In this document: one piece after another, positions 41,590 through 50,778 of the stretch
Layout: each line of letters starts with the position of its first letter
How positions within the stretch are numbered: position 1 is the first letter of the stretch
Source: Candidatus Bathyarchaeota archaeon
GTDB lineage: Archaea; Thermoproteota; Bathyarchaeia; TCS64
DNA length: 64,000 bases
NCBI GenBank assembly: GCA_026014875.1
Contig: JAOZHO010000005.1
Location: 46,965 to 110,964, forward strand
Direction of reading: 5' to 3'
Translations under genes and position numbers: made by a program
Notes under the pieces: model-generated
The model's input: the letters and a program-made list of their open reading frames with translations, nothing else
Databases searched by the model: none
What the model was told of the DNA's origin: nothing

Positions 41590-42375
41590 ATGGAGAGACT
41601 ATGCGATCTGCTGTTCGAGGTTTCCAACGAGGACAGGCTCCGCCTCCTCCGGGAGCTACAGGAGCGGGAGATGAACGTCACGGCCATAGCGAGGGTCATC
41701 GACGTCACAACCCAGGAGGTGAGCCGACACCTCTCCCGCCTCACCGAGGTGGGCCTCACCGAGAAGGACCCCGACGGCCCCTATCGTCTCACCCCTTTCG
41801 GGGTGCTCAACCTCTCCCAGATCCAGGGGCTGGAGTTCACGTCGTCGCATAAGGACTATTTCGTGAACCACCTGGTGGACGGACTGCCCCGGAGGTTCCT
41901 CCTCCGCTTGGGGGAGCTCAGCGGGAGCGAGTACATCGACGACGTCATGGTCGCTGTCCACAACATCGAGAAGGTCATCAAGGAGGCCGACGAGTACCTC
42001 CTCGACCTCAACGTCCCCTACATCGCGAGCGCGTTCCCCCACATCAGGGACGCCTTCGAGAGGGGGGTGAGGGGGAGCTTCCTCCACGGGAAGAGCCTGG
42101 GGCTCCCGGAGGAGATGATAGACGAACTGGATGAGTCCTTCGACGAAGAGTTCAGCCTTAAGATAAAGAGATCCGGGCTCTACGAGGAACGGATCCTCGA
42201 TGTCCCCCTCGTCATTTACATGTCCGAGAAGGAGCTCGCCCTCCTCTCCTTCCCCAAGAGGGACGGCCGGTTCGACTTCTTCGGCTACTCCTCGACGGAT
42301 GAGGACATACTGAGATGGTGCCGCGACCTCTTCCTCCACTACTGGGAGAAGGGAACACCCAACACCCACGAATGA
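41590..42375 (+). CDS. FilR1-type (DUF1724) winged-helix regulator
   Basis: 261 residues. MERLCDLLFEVSNEDRLRLL and VTTQEVSRHLSRLTEVGL form the ArsR-like HTH, and the C-terminal half is the FilR1 sensor domain ending in FDFFGYSSTDEDILRWCRDL with LHYW. Such regulators occur in many copies in archaea; FilR1 of methanogens senses an acyl-homoserine-lactone-like signal. A close paralogue is encoded at 62821 and a C-terminal relic at 9162. Probably controls the adjacent MFS genes. Confidence 0.88.
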   Translation: MERLCDLLFEVSNEDRLRLLRELQEREMNVTAIARVIDVTTQEVSRHLSRLTEVGLTEKDPDGPYRLTPFGVLNLSQIQGLEFTSSHKDYFVNHLVDGLPRRFLLRLGELSGSEYIDDVMVAVHNIEKVIKEADEYLLDLNVPYIASAFPHIRDAFERGVRGSFLHGKSLGLPEEMIDELDESFDEEFSLKIKRSGLYEERILDVPLVIYMSEKELALLSFPKRDGRFDFFGYSSTDEDILRWCRDLFLHYWEKGTPNTHE

Positions 42376-42534
42376 GCCCCAAACCACCGTGACCGTCCGA
42401 GCGTCCCGTGAATCAACGATAATCCCACAACCCCTCAGACCAATCAATAACCGGCGTGGCATGATTCTCGATCACGAGACATGCTGGAACCCCGCGGGCG
42501 GAGGCAACCTGGCGAGGCTGCTGGTCCTATAAAC

Positions 42535-43329
42535 TCAGATTAAGTGGATCAATCTTCCGGCCCTGCCCACGTTGAGCTGCTTGATATCCCGGTAGGAGCT
42601 GACGTAGCCGTTCTCGATCCGCAGCCTGTCCCCCAACTTCACCTGCTTGATCTGCTCGTTCCAGAGCACCAAGACGATCCTGCCGGAGTCGTCCCCGAAC
42701 CCCGTGTTGGCCACCGACAGGGTCTGCCACCTCCGGCGCTTCGATCTCACCTGACGGGCAATCCCCTTCTCCAGGATCTCCCCCTCGACGTCCGTGTCCT
42801 TCATCCCGTCCTTGAGATCCCCTATCGGGGTCATCTCGTAGGGCTGCGAGGGGTCCACCTTCTTCTCGTACCAGCGCCCCCGCCACTCGGGGCTAGCGAG
42901 ATCCCACCCGATCTGGACGAACCCCAGTTTCTCGTAGAAGGCGGTGGTCCTAACATTCCATTCGGGGGTCCCCAGTGTCCAGAGCCTCGCCTCCGGGTAC
43001 GCCTCCATGGCGAGCTCCATGGCCCGGATGCCGATCCCCTGCCTGTGATGGTCCGGGTCCACGAAGATCCTCTCCAGCACCTTGTGCCCCGGGGTCTTGG
43101 AGGAGACATAGATTCCCCCCGTGGTCTCGTCGTCGAGGAGTATCCTGTAGCAGTCGAAGTAGTCCATGGTCTTGACCTGGAACTCGGGTTCGTCGTATCC
43201 CGGGGGGCCTCCATCGCCGGGGGATCCCACGTCGATGTCTGTGTCGAAAGCCTTCTTGGAGATCTCCGCTAGGACCTCGGCGTCATCAATGGTTGCCTCG
43301 ACCAGTTTGACTCTGTCTTTCACGGCCAT
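42535..43329 (-). CDS. GNAT acetyltransferase fused to an OB-fold domain
   Basis: 264 residues from ATG 43329 (MAVKDRVKLVEATIDDAEV). The N-terminal GNAT domain has acetyl-CoA motif A as ERIFVDPDHHRQGIGIRAME and WNVRTTAFYEKLGFVQIG. From about residue 180 the chain changes to an OB fold like those of archaeal single-stranded-DNA-binding proteins: PIGDLKDGMKDTDVEGEILE, SGRIVLVLWNEQI and KLGDRLRIENGYVSSYRD. This combination is unusual and could couple acetylation to nucleic-acid binding. Confidence 0.82.
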   Translation of the reverse strand: MAVKDRVKLVEATIDDAEVLAEISKKAFDTDIDVGSPGDGGPPGYDEPEFQVKTMDYFDCYRILLDDETTGGIYVSSKTPGHKVLERIFVDPDHHRQGIGIRAMELAMEAYPEARLWTLGTPEWNVRTTAFYEKLGFVQIGWDLASPEWRGRWYEKKVDPSQPYEMTPIGDLKDGMKDTDVEGEILEKGIARQVRSKRRRWQTLSVANTGFGDDSGRIVLVLWNEQIKQVKLGDRLRIENGYVSSYRDIKQLNVGRAGRLIHLI

Positions 43330-43402
43330 TGAGTCTTCAACGTTGATATGATGGTGACTCATCTATAACGGAATCGGATGCCCTTCGAGGTAGTACCCCT
43401 TC

Positions 43403-43619
43403 TCACTGAATAGGGATGTCATGTTTCCCGAAGCTCCAGGTGAAAGAATCGATGACGTCGTAGAAGCATCGCTCTCGGCTTGCTCGCAACCTCCTTGAGC
43501 AGGTACATAAGGGGCGTGAGCCGACCGAAGGGCATGGAACCGGAGGACGGGCTCCATACGAAGGATTCGGGCACCCGTCTCAAATTCCTCCTCGATAAGC
43601 TGAGGATAACCCCCTCCAA
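43403..43619 (-). pseudogene. Frameshifted gene relic of unknown family
   Basis: On the minus strand one frame reads RRVPESFVWSPSSGSMPFGR and LTPLMYLLKEVASKPRAMLL, and then a shift of one frame gives RCFYDVIDSFTWSFGKHDIP before a stop (43403-43405). Both parts are protein-like and appear to belong to the same lost protein. I do not recognise the family. It lies in the gap between the GNAT-OB and DUF3795 genes. Confidence 0.4.
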
Positions 43620-43663
43620 GTGGCTCCTAAAACCTTAAACGCCCCTGATGCAGGGGTCTCGCC

Positions 43664-43990
43664 ATGGCAGATTCACCCGTCTTCACCGCCTGCGGCCTCG
43701 TCTGCGTCGACTGCGAGTACTTCAAGGGCGAGAAGGAGCCCCGGTGCCCGGGCTGCACAGCCATACAGGGGAAACCCTTCTGGGGGGAGTGCCTCACATA
43801 CGCCTGCGCCGCACAGCACAGCGTCGAGCACTGCGGACTCTGCGCCGAGTTCCCCTGCGACAAGTTCATAGAGATGTACGACCCCGCCCACGGCCCCGCC
43901 AGCGCCGTCCTGAGGGCCGGGCTCCTCGCCTACCGGGCGCGCCACGGGGACCGGAAAGCCGTGGGGCTCTCGAGAAAGATCCGGCACTGA
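43664..43990 (+). CDS. DUF3795 cysteine-rich protein
   Basis: 108 residues. CGLVCVDCEYFKGEKEPRCPGC at the N-terminus and ECLTYACAAQHSVEHCGLCA, then FPCDKF, give the ten-cysteine pattern of DUF3795. Probably binds metal or an Fe-S cluster. Function unknown. It stands alone on this strand. Confidence 0.85.
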   Translation: MADSPVFTACGLVCVDCEYFKGEKEPRCPGCTAIQGKPFWGECLTYACAAQHSVEHCGLCAEFPCDKFIEMYDPAHGPASAVLRAGLLAYRARHGDRKAVGLSRKIRH

Positions 43991-44068
43991 TGCGTCGCAG
44001 CCCATACATCGATGTCTCCTATAGGGTGGGATTGAGCCCCATTAGGGGCCTCCGCATCGGGGGGGACA

Positions 44069-44950
44069 TCAACGGCCAAGGTCGCTGAGAGGCTCTTCCC
44101 GCTCTGACGGCTCCACGTGGATGGTGATGGTCGCCTCGGGGAGCTCGTTCCTCAGGTCCTCCTCGAGGTGGTCCACGAAGTCATGGGACTCTTGGACCGT
44201 GGCGGATCCATCCATGGAGAGGTGGAGCTCCGAGTAGACCCTCCCCCCGCTCCTCCGGGTCTTTACGTCGTGGTAATCCACGAACTGGCTCTGATGTCTC
44301 TCCATGATCTCCCTGATCTTCGCCTCCGCCTCGGGGGCAGACCGGTCCATCAACCCCTGGGAGGCTTTGAAGACGAGTTCCACCCCCATCTTGAAGACCA
44401 GGACCGATACAAGCAACGCAAGTATCGGGTCCAGAACGCTCCAGCCCGTGAGGCTGGCGACGTAGAGCCCCGCCGCCACGCCGAAGGAGGAGACCACATC
44501 CGAGAGGAGGTGCTTCGCATCCCCCTCCAGCGCCAGGGAGCCCGTCTCCTCGGCGGTCCTTGAGAGATACCACGAAAGCAGGCCGTTGAGAGCCGTCGCA
44601 AACAACGATATCCCGAGGGCCAACCCGACCCCCGTGAGGCCCATAGGCTCGCTGAGCCGCCCCAGGGCCTCGTGGACGATGAAGAGACCCGCGGTGACGA
44701 TGAGGCCCCCCTCGACGAGCATCGAGATGTTCTCCACCTTCTCGTGGCCGTATTGGTGGGACTCGTCGGCGGGCCTCTCGGCGACGATGACCGAGAACAG
44801 CATCATCCCCGACGCCACGAGGTTCACGATGGACTCCAGGGCGTCGGATAGGAGGGCCACGGACCCCGAGAGGGCCCAGGCTACGAGCTTCAGCGCGAAG
44901 ATGAATAGGCCCCCCGCCAGGGCCGTGAGTGCCGCCCTTCTCTTTTTCAA
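44069..44950 (-). CDS. Cation diffusion facilitator (CDF) zinc/iron transporter
   Basis: 293 residues with six helices. The transport-site motifs are ALLSDALESIVNLVASGMM (helix 2) and HQYGHEKVENISMLVEG (helix 3 loop), with SDVVSSFGVAAGLY in helix 5 and a C-terminal cytoplasmic domain with conserved His and Asp. Exports divalent metal ions in exchange for protons. Confidence 0.93.
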   Translation of the reverse strand: MKKRRAALTALAGGLFIFALKLVAWALSGSVALLSDALESIVNLVASGMMLFSVIVAERPADESHQYGHEKVENISMLVEGGLIVTAGLFIVHEALGRLSEPMGLTGVGLALGISLFATALNGLLSWYLSRTAEETGSLALEGDAKHLLSDVVSSFGVAAGLYVASLTGWSVLDPILALLVSVLVFKMGVELVFKASQGLMDRSAPEAEAKIREIMERHQSQFVDYHDVKTRRSGGRVYSELHLSMDGSATVQESHDFVDHLEEDLRNELPEATITIHVEPSEREEPLSDLGR

Positions 44951-45242
44951 CTCTCAGAGTATACCCACACTGCCTCTCTTAGGGGTTTCCACAGAGGTCA
45001 GCAGTGTTACTCGAAGACTGCCCTGAACAGCTAGGTCGAGGCAATTCTTCGATTTACACAGCGAAAAAGGAGTTTTTCTTAATTAAAATTATTAGCCTAA
45101 ACATGATGATGAAATAAAGTCACGTTGATGGGATTATATTTAGTATTGAAGATAACTTATAGTTAAAACAGGAGAAATTCAAATACATTAACCAATATGA
45201 CATTACATGTAGAGGAGAGTCGTCGTAACGGTTGACGATACA
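44951..45242. other. Intergenic region between the CDF and histidine kinase genes
   Basis: Divergent-promoter region. It is AT-rich from 45055 to 45205 with TATA-like elements (GATTATATTTAGTATTG near 45131-45147). No gene or repeat found. Confidence 0.35.
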
Positions 45243-46064
45243 GTGAATGGCTCTGACCGAGATGACTCCAACCGCAGTCTGGACCGCGTCCTGGCTGGAG
45301 TCGATTCTCTCCTCCGGAGCAGCGGGGTTCTCGACGCATCCACGGCGAGTGAAGCGAACTATGGAGACCTCTTGGAGGGTATCGGGGCTAAGATCGACGA
45401 GGAGTTGAGAAGGAGCCGGGAGGACGCGCTCTTCGTGGAGATCGGAGCCATCTCCTCAGGGCTAGCCCACGACCTCAGGGGCCCCCTCCAGACCATCAGG
45501 AACTGCACCTACCTCCTCGTATCGGAGCCCAATCAGGGGGAGCTCCTCGACGAGATCAACGGAGCAGTCAGACACATCTCCCTCATGCTGGACCGCTTCA
45601 GGGAGTACTACAGGGGCCACGAGATCAGGAGAACGACCGTCGGAATCGATAAGATCGTTGACGCCGCCCTCCGGGACGTGGTCATCCCATCCGGCGTAGA
45701 CCTGGTTAAAACGTTGGACCCGGGGCTCGACAGGGTCTACGTTGACCCCAACAAGCTGGTCAACGTTATCCGCAACCTCGTGAACAGTGCGATCAACGTC
45801 ATGCACGACGGGGGTAGGCTCTCCGTTTCCACAGCCCTTCGAGGCGAGAGATTCACGATCACCGTCTCGGATACGGGGTCGGGGTTCCCCGAGGCGACCC
45901 CGGAGACCCTCTTCACGCCCTTCGACTACAGGGCCAGAGATGGGACCGGGCTCAGCCTCCCCATCGCCCGCAGGGTCGTCAAGGCCCACGGGGGGAACAT
46001 ATCCATCGTGACCGACCCGGATAAAGGGACCGCCTGCACCCTCGAGATGCCCTTGGGACCGTGA
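45243..46064 (+). CDS. Sensor-less histidine kinase
   Basis: 273 residues starting at GTG 45243. The H box is SSGLAHDLRGPLQTI with phospho-acceptor His76, followed by the N box NVIRNLVNSAINV, the G1 box VSDTGSGFPEATPE and the G2 box GTGLSLPIARRVV. There is no membrane or PAS domain, so it is a cytoplasmic kinase that needs an unknown signal input. No response regulator is adjacent, typical of archaea. Confidence 0.9.
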   Translation: MNGSDRDDSNRSLDRVLAGVDSLLRSSGVLDASTASEANYGDLLEGIGAKIDEELRRSREDALFVEIGAISSGLAHDLRGPLQTIRNCTYLLVSEPNQGELLDEINGAVRHISLMLDRFREYYRGHEIRRTTVGIDKIVDAALRDVVIPSGVDLVKTLDPGLDRVYVDPNKLVNVIRNLVNSAINVMHDGGRLSVSTALRGERFTITVSDTGSGFPEATPETLFTPFDYRARDGTGLSLPIARRVVKAHGGNISIVTDPDKGTACTLEMPLGP

Positions 46065-46134
46065 CGCCGGACGGAGCCGGGATGAACGTTTTTATCACGA
46101 CGATGCGTTCCTTATCTAGATTCAACGGGGGATA

Positions 46135-48378
46135 ATGCATTTGGAGGGAGAGAGCACGGGCCTCGAGAGGAGGCTTTTCATCGTTCTGTTCGTCGCGATC
46201 ATCGTCATCATCTCGGGCTTCGCCTACCTGTACCTCGATGGGAGCGCCCCCGTGGAGCGTAGCTTCATCGGGGTCATCAGCGTCAACGGGCCCATACTCA
46301 CAGTCGAGGGGACCCAGGCCATCGTAGGCGCGATCAGCAGGGCCATCGGGAACTCCAGCATCAAAGGCGTCGTGATCAAGATCGACTCCCCCGGGGGATT
46401 CGCCCATCTCATCGAGGAGATATACCTCGACGTCCTGGCGCTCAAGGAGAGGAAGCCGGTCACCTCCTCCCTGGTGACCGCGCTCTCGGGGGGATACTAC
46501 ATCGCCGCGGGGACCGACTATATCATCGCCGCCCCCTCCGCTATGGTGGGGAACATCGGGGTGATAGGGACGGCCCCCTCGGGTCTCAGCCCCTCGGAGA
46601 GGAGCGTCGAGACGGGGCCCTACAAGATCACAGGCTTCTCCAGACTTATGTTTCCCCTCAACATCAGCAACACCCTCGAGAATTTTGCGGGGGCCGTCGA
46701 GGAGGGGAGGGGGGACCGGCTCAAGGTCTCGGGGACGCGGCTGCGGACGGGCGTCATCTACATGGGGAGCGAGGGCATCAGCGCTGGTCTCGTGGATGAG
46801 ATCGGAGCCCTCCAGAAGGCTTTGGAGCATGTCGCAACTGAGGCCGGGGTCGAGTCCTACGCCATCGTCGACCTCCTCGCCGAGGGGGGGACCGGGAGCG
46901 GAGTATCCACCCTCGCCGAGGGCGTCCTTCCCTGGAGGGAGCTCACCATTCCCTATCTCAACGAGCTCTACCCGCCCCCGGCCATGTACTATCTCTACCT
47001 CCCCGCCCAGGCTTACCAATTCGGGAACGAGTCAGTGGTCGCGACGGAGACCGTGAGCGACGGCGCCCTGGAGACCAAGAAGGGGAGGGTGGTGGTGGAC
47101 CTGAGCCACGGGAACCAGATACCCTCCGGGGCCTTCCACCTCCTCTCCGCGGAGCTCTCCATGAGGGAAGTCTACACGGCCTACGAGGGCACATGGGAGA
47201 ACGTGGAGGACTCCCTCGCATCGGCGGCGTGCCTAATAATAGCCGCCCCCACAGAGTCCTACACAGCAGACGAGTTCCAGGCCATCGACGACTTCGTGAA
47301 GCAGGGGCGGCTCCTGCTCTTCTTCTACGACCCCGCCACGGAGTTCAACGACGCCCGGAACCCCCTGAGGGCCATCAACAGCATCGCGAACAGGTACGGC
47401 CTCACATTCGGGCAGGGCTACCTCTACAACCTCGAGGAGATGTACGGCCTCTACAGGAACATCTACGTGAGGAGCTTCGACGACTCCAACTTCACCAAGG
47501 ACATCGAGGCCCTGGTTCTCCTCACCGCCACATATCTCCACTCCACGGACAGCGACGCGGCCTGGACCAGCGGCGACACCTACAGCTCCTCCTCGGAGCA
47601 GCAGGGACGGTACGCCCCGATAAGCGTCCTCGCGAAGGGGAACGGGACCACCGCCGCCTTCGGGGACATCACATTCATGATGGAGCCCTACGCCTACCTG
47701 GAGGACAACTACCAGATCATAATGAATCTGGTCGCGGAGATCACCGAGATCAGGGTCCCCGTCATCGAAGAGCCGGAGGAGCCCGAGGAGCCCCGAAATG
47801 TCACCGAGCCCGACCTCCCCGTGGGGACCGTGAAGATATTCGACGAGGTGATAGACGGCGAGGAGAGCGAGATGATCTGGTCCATCATATCCGAGACCGA
47901 GATACACGCCGAGAGACCCGACAGGACCACGATATACACACTGAACGATGAGGGGCTCCTGGTGAGCTGGGTCTCAGACGACGTCGAGCAGGTCTACGAC
48001 GCCCCCCTCCCGGATCTCCCCTACCCCCTCGAGGAGGACGAGGGCTGGGCCTATAAAGTGGGCTACAACCTCACCTTCGGGAACACCACCTACAGGGGCC
48101 AGCTCAAGAGCCATGGCACAGTGGTCGGCTTCGAGTACATCGAGGCAGGGGACGGGACCCAGTACTGGTGCGCCAAGATAGTGATCATGGAGACCGACAC
48201 CCTCGACAGGATAGACGACATCCTGGTCGTGGAGTCCTCGGAGTTCCTCTGGCTCTCCCAGGAGGCGGGCACCGTGAAGGTGGAGATGGACGTCGACTAC
48301 TACCTCGGGGACATCCTCGTCCTCGAAGAGACCCGGAGCCTCCTCCTCAGATCCATCGTTCTAGGGCAGCAGCCCTGA
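46135..48378 (+). CDS. SppA-type serine peptidase (S49) fused to large C-terminal domains
   Basis: 747 residues. A membrane helix (14-34) leads to an S49 domain (about 45-240): VVIKIDSPGGFAHLIEEIYL, ALSGGYYIAAG with catalytic Ser118, and TGPYKITGF with general base Lys164, matching archaeal SppA. The second part (about 320-545) resembles a DUF4350/GATase-like alpha/beta domain (GRVVVDLSHGNQIPSG, CLIIAAPTESYTADEFQA, GRLLLFFYDP). A Pro/Glu hinge (EEPEEPEEP) precedes a C-terminal beta domain. The extra domains are unusual for SppA and should face outside the cell. It degrades signal peptides or membrane proteins. Confidence 0.85.
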   Translation: MHLEGESTGLERRLFIVLFVAIIVIISGFAYLYLDGSAPVERSFIGVISVNGPILTVEGTQAIVGAISRAIGNSSIKGVVIKIDSPGGFAHLIEEIYLDVLALKERKPVTSSLVTALSGGYYIAAGTDYIIAAPSAMVGNIGVIGTAPSGLSPSERSVETGPYKITGFSRLMFPLNISNTLENFAGAVEEGRGDRLKVSGTRLRTGVIYMGSEGISAGLVDEIGALQKALEHVATEAGVESYAIVDLLAEGGTGSGVSTLAEGVLPWRELTIPYLNELYPPPAMYYLYLPAQAYQFGNESVVATETVSDGALETKKGRVVVDLSHGNQIPSGAFHLLSAELSMREVYTAYEGTWENVEDSLASAACLIIAAPTESYTADEFQAIDDFVKQGRLLLFFYDPATEFNDARNPLRAINSIANRYGLTFGQGYLYNLEEMYGLYRNIYVRSFDDSNFTKDIEALVLLTATYLHSTDSDAAWTSGDTYSSSSEQQGRYAPISVLAKGNGTTAAFGDITFMMEPYAYLEDNYQIIMNLVAEITEIRVPVIEEPEEPEEPRNVTEPDLPVGTVKIFDEVIDGEESEMIWSIISETEIHAERPDRTTIYTLNDEGLLVSWVSDDVEQVYDAPLPDLPYPLEEDEGWAYKVGYNLTFGNTTYRGQLKSHGTVVGFEYIEAGDGTQYWCAKIVIMETDTLDRIDDILVVESSEFLWLSQEAGTVKVEMDVDYYLGDILVLEETRSLLLRSIVLGQQP

Positions 48379-48383
48379 GGGGG

Positions 48384-49577
48384 CTAGCCCTCCTCCAGCT
48401 CCAATGCTAGGGCGAGGTAGACCTTGGCCTGGGCCACCAGGGTGTCCACGTAGACGAACTCGTCGGGGCCGTGGGCGTGCTCCCCGTTGGGGCCGAATCC
48501 TATGGTCTGTATCCCCGCGTACCTGTAGTGGCGTCCGTCGGTGCCCCCAGCCCACTCCACGAAGAGCTCGGGCTCCCTGTCCAGGGCGGCGGGCACCGCC
48601 TTGTAGAACGCCTTCCCCAGCTCGGTCTCGGGGCCGGTGATGCTGGGGGGCGAGTGAACGTATTTGCCCGCCTCGTCCTTCTCTGCGATGAACTCCCAGC
48701 TCCAGTCCGGGTCCCCCTCCCCTGCTTTGTCCAGGGTCTCTTTCACCTCCGCCTTGATGGTCTCAGAGGTCTCCCCTGTGATCATCCTGTGGTCGACGCT
48801 GAATGTGCACTCAGCGGGGACCTGGTTCATCACTGTGCCTCCCCCCTGGATCTTGTTGACGCTGAGGACGGGGTGGCCGATGTAGGGATCGTACTTATCG
48901 ATGTGTCTCTCCAGGGCGATGACTCCCCTCGCGGCCCTCGCGACGGCGTTCACCCCGTCTACCCGGGCGTTGCAGGTGTGGGTGGCCCTGCCGTGGAACT
49001 TTATGTCGTACCGGAAGATCCCCCTCTCGGCGACCCGGACCTTGAGGTTGCTCTTTTCACCGATCACGACGTAGTCGGGCCTCCGGATGAGCCCCCGTTT
49101 CATCTCGTTGATGAGGAGAAGGGTTCCGTGGGTCCCGCCTCTCTCCTCGTCGGGGACCAGCTGGGCCCCCACCGATAGGTCCACGCCCAGCTCGTTCAGT
49201 ATCTCCATCACGTGGATGATGACCCCGCAGGACGCCTTCATGTCACAGGAGCCCCGGCCGTAGAGCCTGTTCCCCTCCACGACGGGGTCGAAGGGGTCCC
49301 GGGTCCAGGCCTCGGGGACGGCGATGGGGACAGTGTCGATGTGCCCGTTGAACGCCAGGAACCTCCCGGCCTCGGGGTTGATGGTGGAGACCACCACGGG
49401 GCGGTCCTCCCCGCCCCTCAGCTCCACGGGGAGTTCGGCCCCCTCCAGCAGATCCCTCGCCCTGTGAGCGACCCTCTTCTCCTCCCCGGAGACGCTGGGC
49501 ATGCCTACGAGCTCCTTCGCGAGCTCCACGATCCTTCCCTCGTCCACTAGGGAGAGGGCTTTCTCAAGCTTGCTCAT
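48384..49577 (-). CDS. M20 peptidase (ArgE/DapE-like)
   Basis: 397 residues. The metal ligands appear as FNGHIDTVPI (His, Asp), GRGSCDMKASCG (Asp), DEERGGTHGT (Glu catalytic pair) and near the end EWAGGTDGRHYR with late His in GPNGEHAHGPDEFV. Removes acyl groups or cleaves dipeptides, like acetylornithine or succinyl-diaminopimelate deacylases. It begins 33 bp after anmK on the same strand and probably belongs to the muropeptide unit, perhaps cleaving peptide stems or N-acyl groups. Confidence 0.9.
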   Translation of the reverse strand: MSKLEKALSLVDEGRIVELAKELVGMPSVSGEEKRVAHRARDLLEGAELPVELRGGEDRPVVVSTINPEAGRFLAFNGHIDTVPIAVPEAWTRDPFDPVVEGNRLYGRGSCDMKASCGVIIHVMEILNELGVDLSVGAQLVPDEERGGTHGTLLLINEMKRGLIRRPDYVVIGEKSNLKVRVAERGIFRYDIKFHGRATHTCNARVDGVNAVARAARGVIALERHIDKYDPYIGHPVLSVNKIQGGGTVMNQVPAECTFSVDHRMITGETSETIKAEVKETLDKAGEGDPDWSWEFIAEKDEAGKYVHSPPSITGPETELGKAFYKAVPAALDREPELFVEWAGGTDGRHYRYAGIQTIGFGPNGEHAHGPDEFVYVDTLVAQAKVYLALALELEEG

Positions 49578-49610
49578 AATGTTCGGATCAGAGTGGGGGG
49601 TTACCGTATA

Positions 49611-50777
49611 TTATGGCGCCGGGTAGAACGCCCCCAAGACCACCTGCTTCCTCGCCCCCGTGGCCCCGGGGACGTTCCCCGGGTTCCCCGCGAGATGCTC
49701 GTTGGCGAGGACCGCCATCAGCACAGCCTCCTTGGCGTCCCCGGAGAGGCCCAGATCGTCGCTCAGACCCACGGGGATGGGGTCGAGCCTCGCCTTCAAG
49801 GACTCTACCAGAAACAGGTTCCTGGCTCCTCCCCCGGAGAGGTAGACCTCGTCGATGGAGCCGCCCTCGGGGAGCAGCTCCTCGTAGGCCCGGGCGATGG
49901 ACTCCACCGTGAGGGCCGTGGCCGTGGCGGCCGCGTCCTCCAGCCCGAGCCCCCTCTCCCCGCAGATGCGCAGGAACTCCGTCGCATAGGATTTCCCGAA
50001 CTCCTCCCTCCCCGTGGTCTTTGGGGGGCTCCTAGCGATGTAGGGGTGGCCCATGAGCTCCTCGAGGAGGTCCTTGTCCGCTTTACCCTTGGCCGCTATC
50101 CTGCCGTCCCGGTCGAAGGGCTCCGAGGCGAGCCTCATCGCGACGGCGTCGATGACCATGTTCCCAGGGCCCGTGTCGAAGGCGATGACGTCCCCGAGTT
50201 TGGCTCCTGCGGGGAGGTAGGTGAGGTTGGCGATGCCCCCGATGTTCTGGAGCACCCGACCCCTGTCCGGGCTGCGGTGGAGGAGGTAGTCGAGGTACGG
50301 TGTCAGGGGTGCCCCCTCTCCGCCGGCGGCTATGTCTGCTTTCCTAAAGTCGGCGACCACGGGAACCATCGTCTTGTCGGCGATGACTGCGGGTTCCCCG
50401 ATCTGGAGTGTGGAGCGCACCTTGAACCCGTAAGAGTTTCGGAGCCGGGGGAGATGGTGGATCGTTTGGCCGTGGGAGCCGATGGCGTCGACTTCCCCCG
50501 GGTCGAGGTCGTATTCGACCATGAGCCTTAGGGCGGCCTCGGCGAAGAACTCCCCCAGCACGAAGTTCATGTGGCTGATGGTGTCCACGGTGGAGGATTC
50601 CGGGGTGAACAGCCTGAAGACCTCCTCCCTCAGCTCCGGGGGGTAGTCGTAGGTCTCGAAGCCCAGGATCTCCAGGCTTGTCTTGGTCCCCGTTCCGGTG
50701 ATGTCCACGGCGACGGCGGAGACCCCGTCAGCGGAGGTGCCGGAGATGAGTCCGATGATCCTGCGGGTGTCTCCCAT
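49611..50777 (-). CDS. anmK: Anhydro-N-acetylmuramic acid kinase (AnmK)
   Basis: 388 residues. Converts 1,6-anhydro-MurNAc plus ATP to MurNAc-6-phosphate. The start IIGLISGTSADGVSAVAVDI carries the AnmK GTSxDG phosphate loop, and GSHGQTIHHLPR, ADFRKADIAAGGEGAPLTPY and FDTGPGNMVIDA are family signatures, with YLSGGGARNLFLVESLK late. Anhydro-MurNAc is a product only of peptidoglycan lytic transglycosylases, so the gene points to use of bacterial cell-wall material. It starts one base after nagA. Confidence 0.95.
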   Translation of the reverse strand: MGDTRRIIGLISGTSADGVSAVAVDITGTGTKTSLEILGFETYDYPPELREEVFRLFTPESSTVDTISHMNFVLGEFFAEAALRLMVEYDLDPGEVDAIGSHGQTIHHLPRLRNSYGFKVRSTLQIGEPAVIADKTMVPVVADFRKADIAAGGEGAPLTPYLDYLLHRSPDRGRVLQNIGGIANLTYLPAGAKLGDVIAFDTGPGNMVIDAVAMRLASEPFDRDGRIAAKGKADKDLLEELMGHPYIARSPPKTTGREEFGKSYATEFLRICGERGLGLEDAAATATALTVESIARAYEELLPEGGSIDEVYLSGGGARNLFLVESLKARLDPIPVGLSDDLGLSGDAKEAVLMAVLANEHLAGNPGNVPGATGARKQVVLGAFYPAP

Positions 50778-50778
50778 G

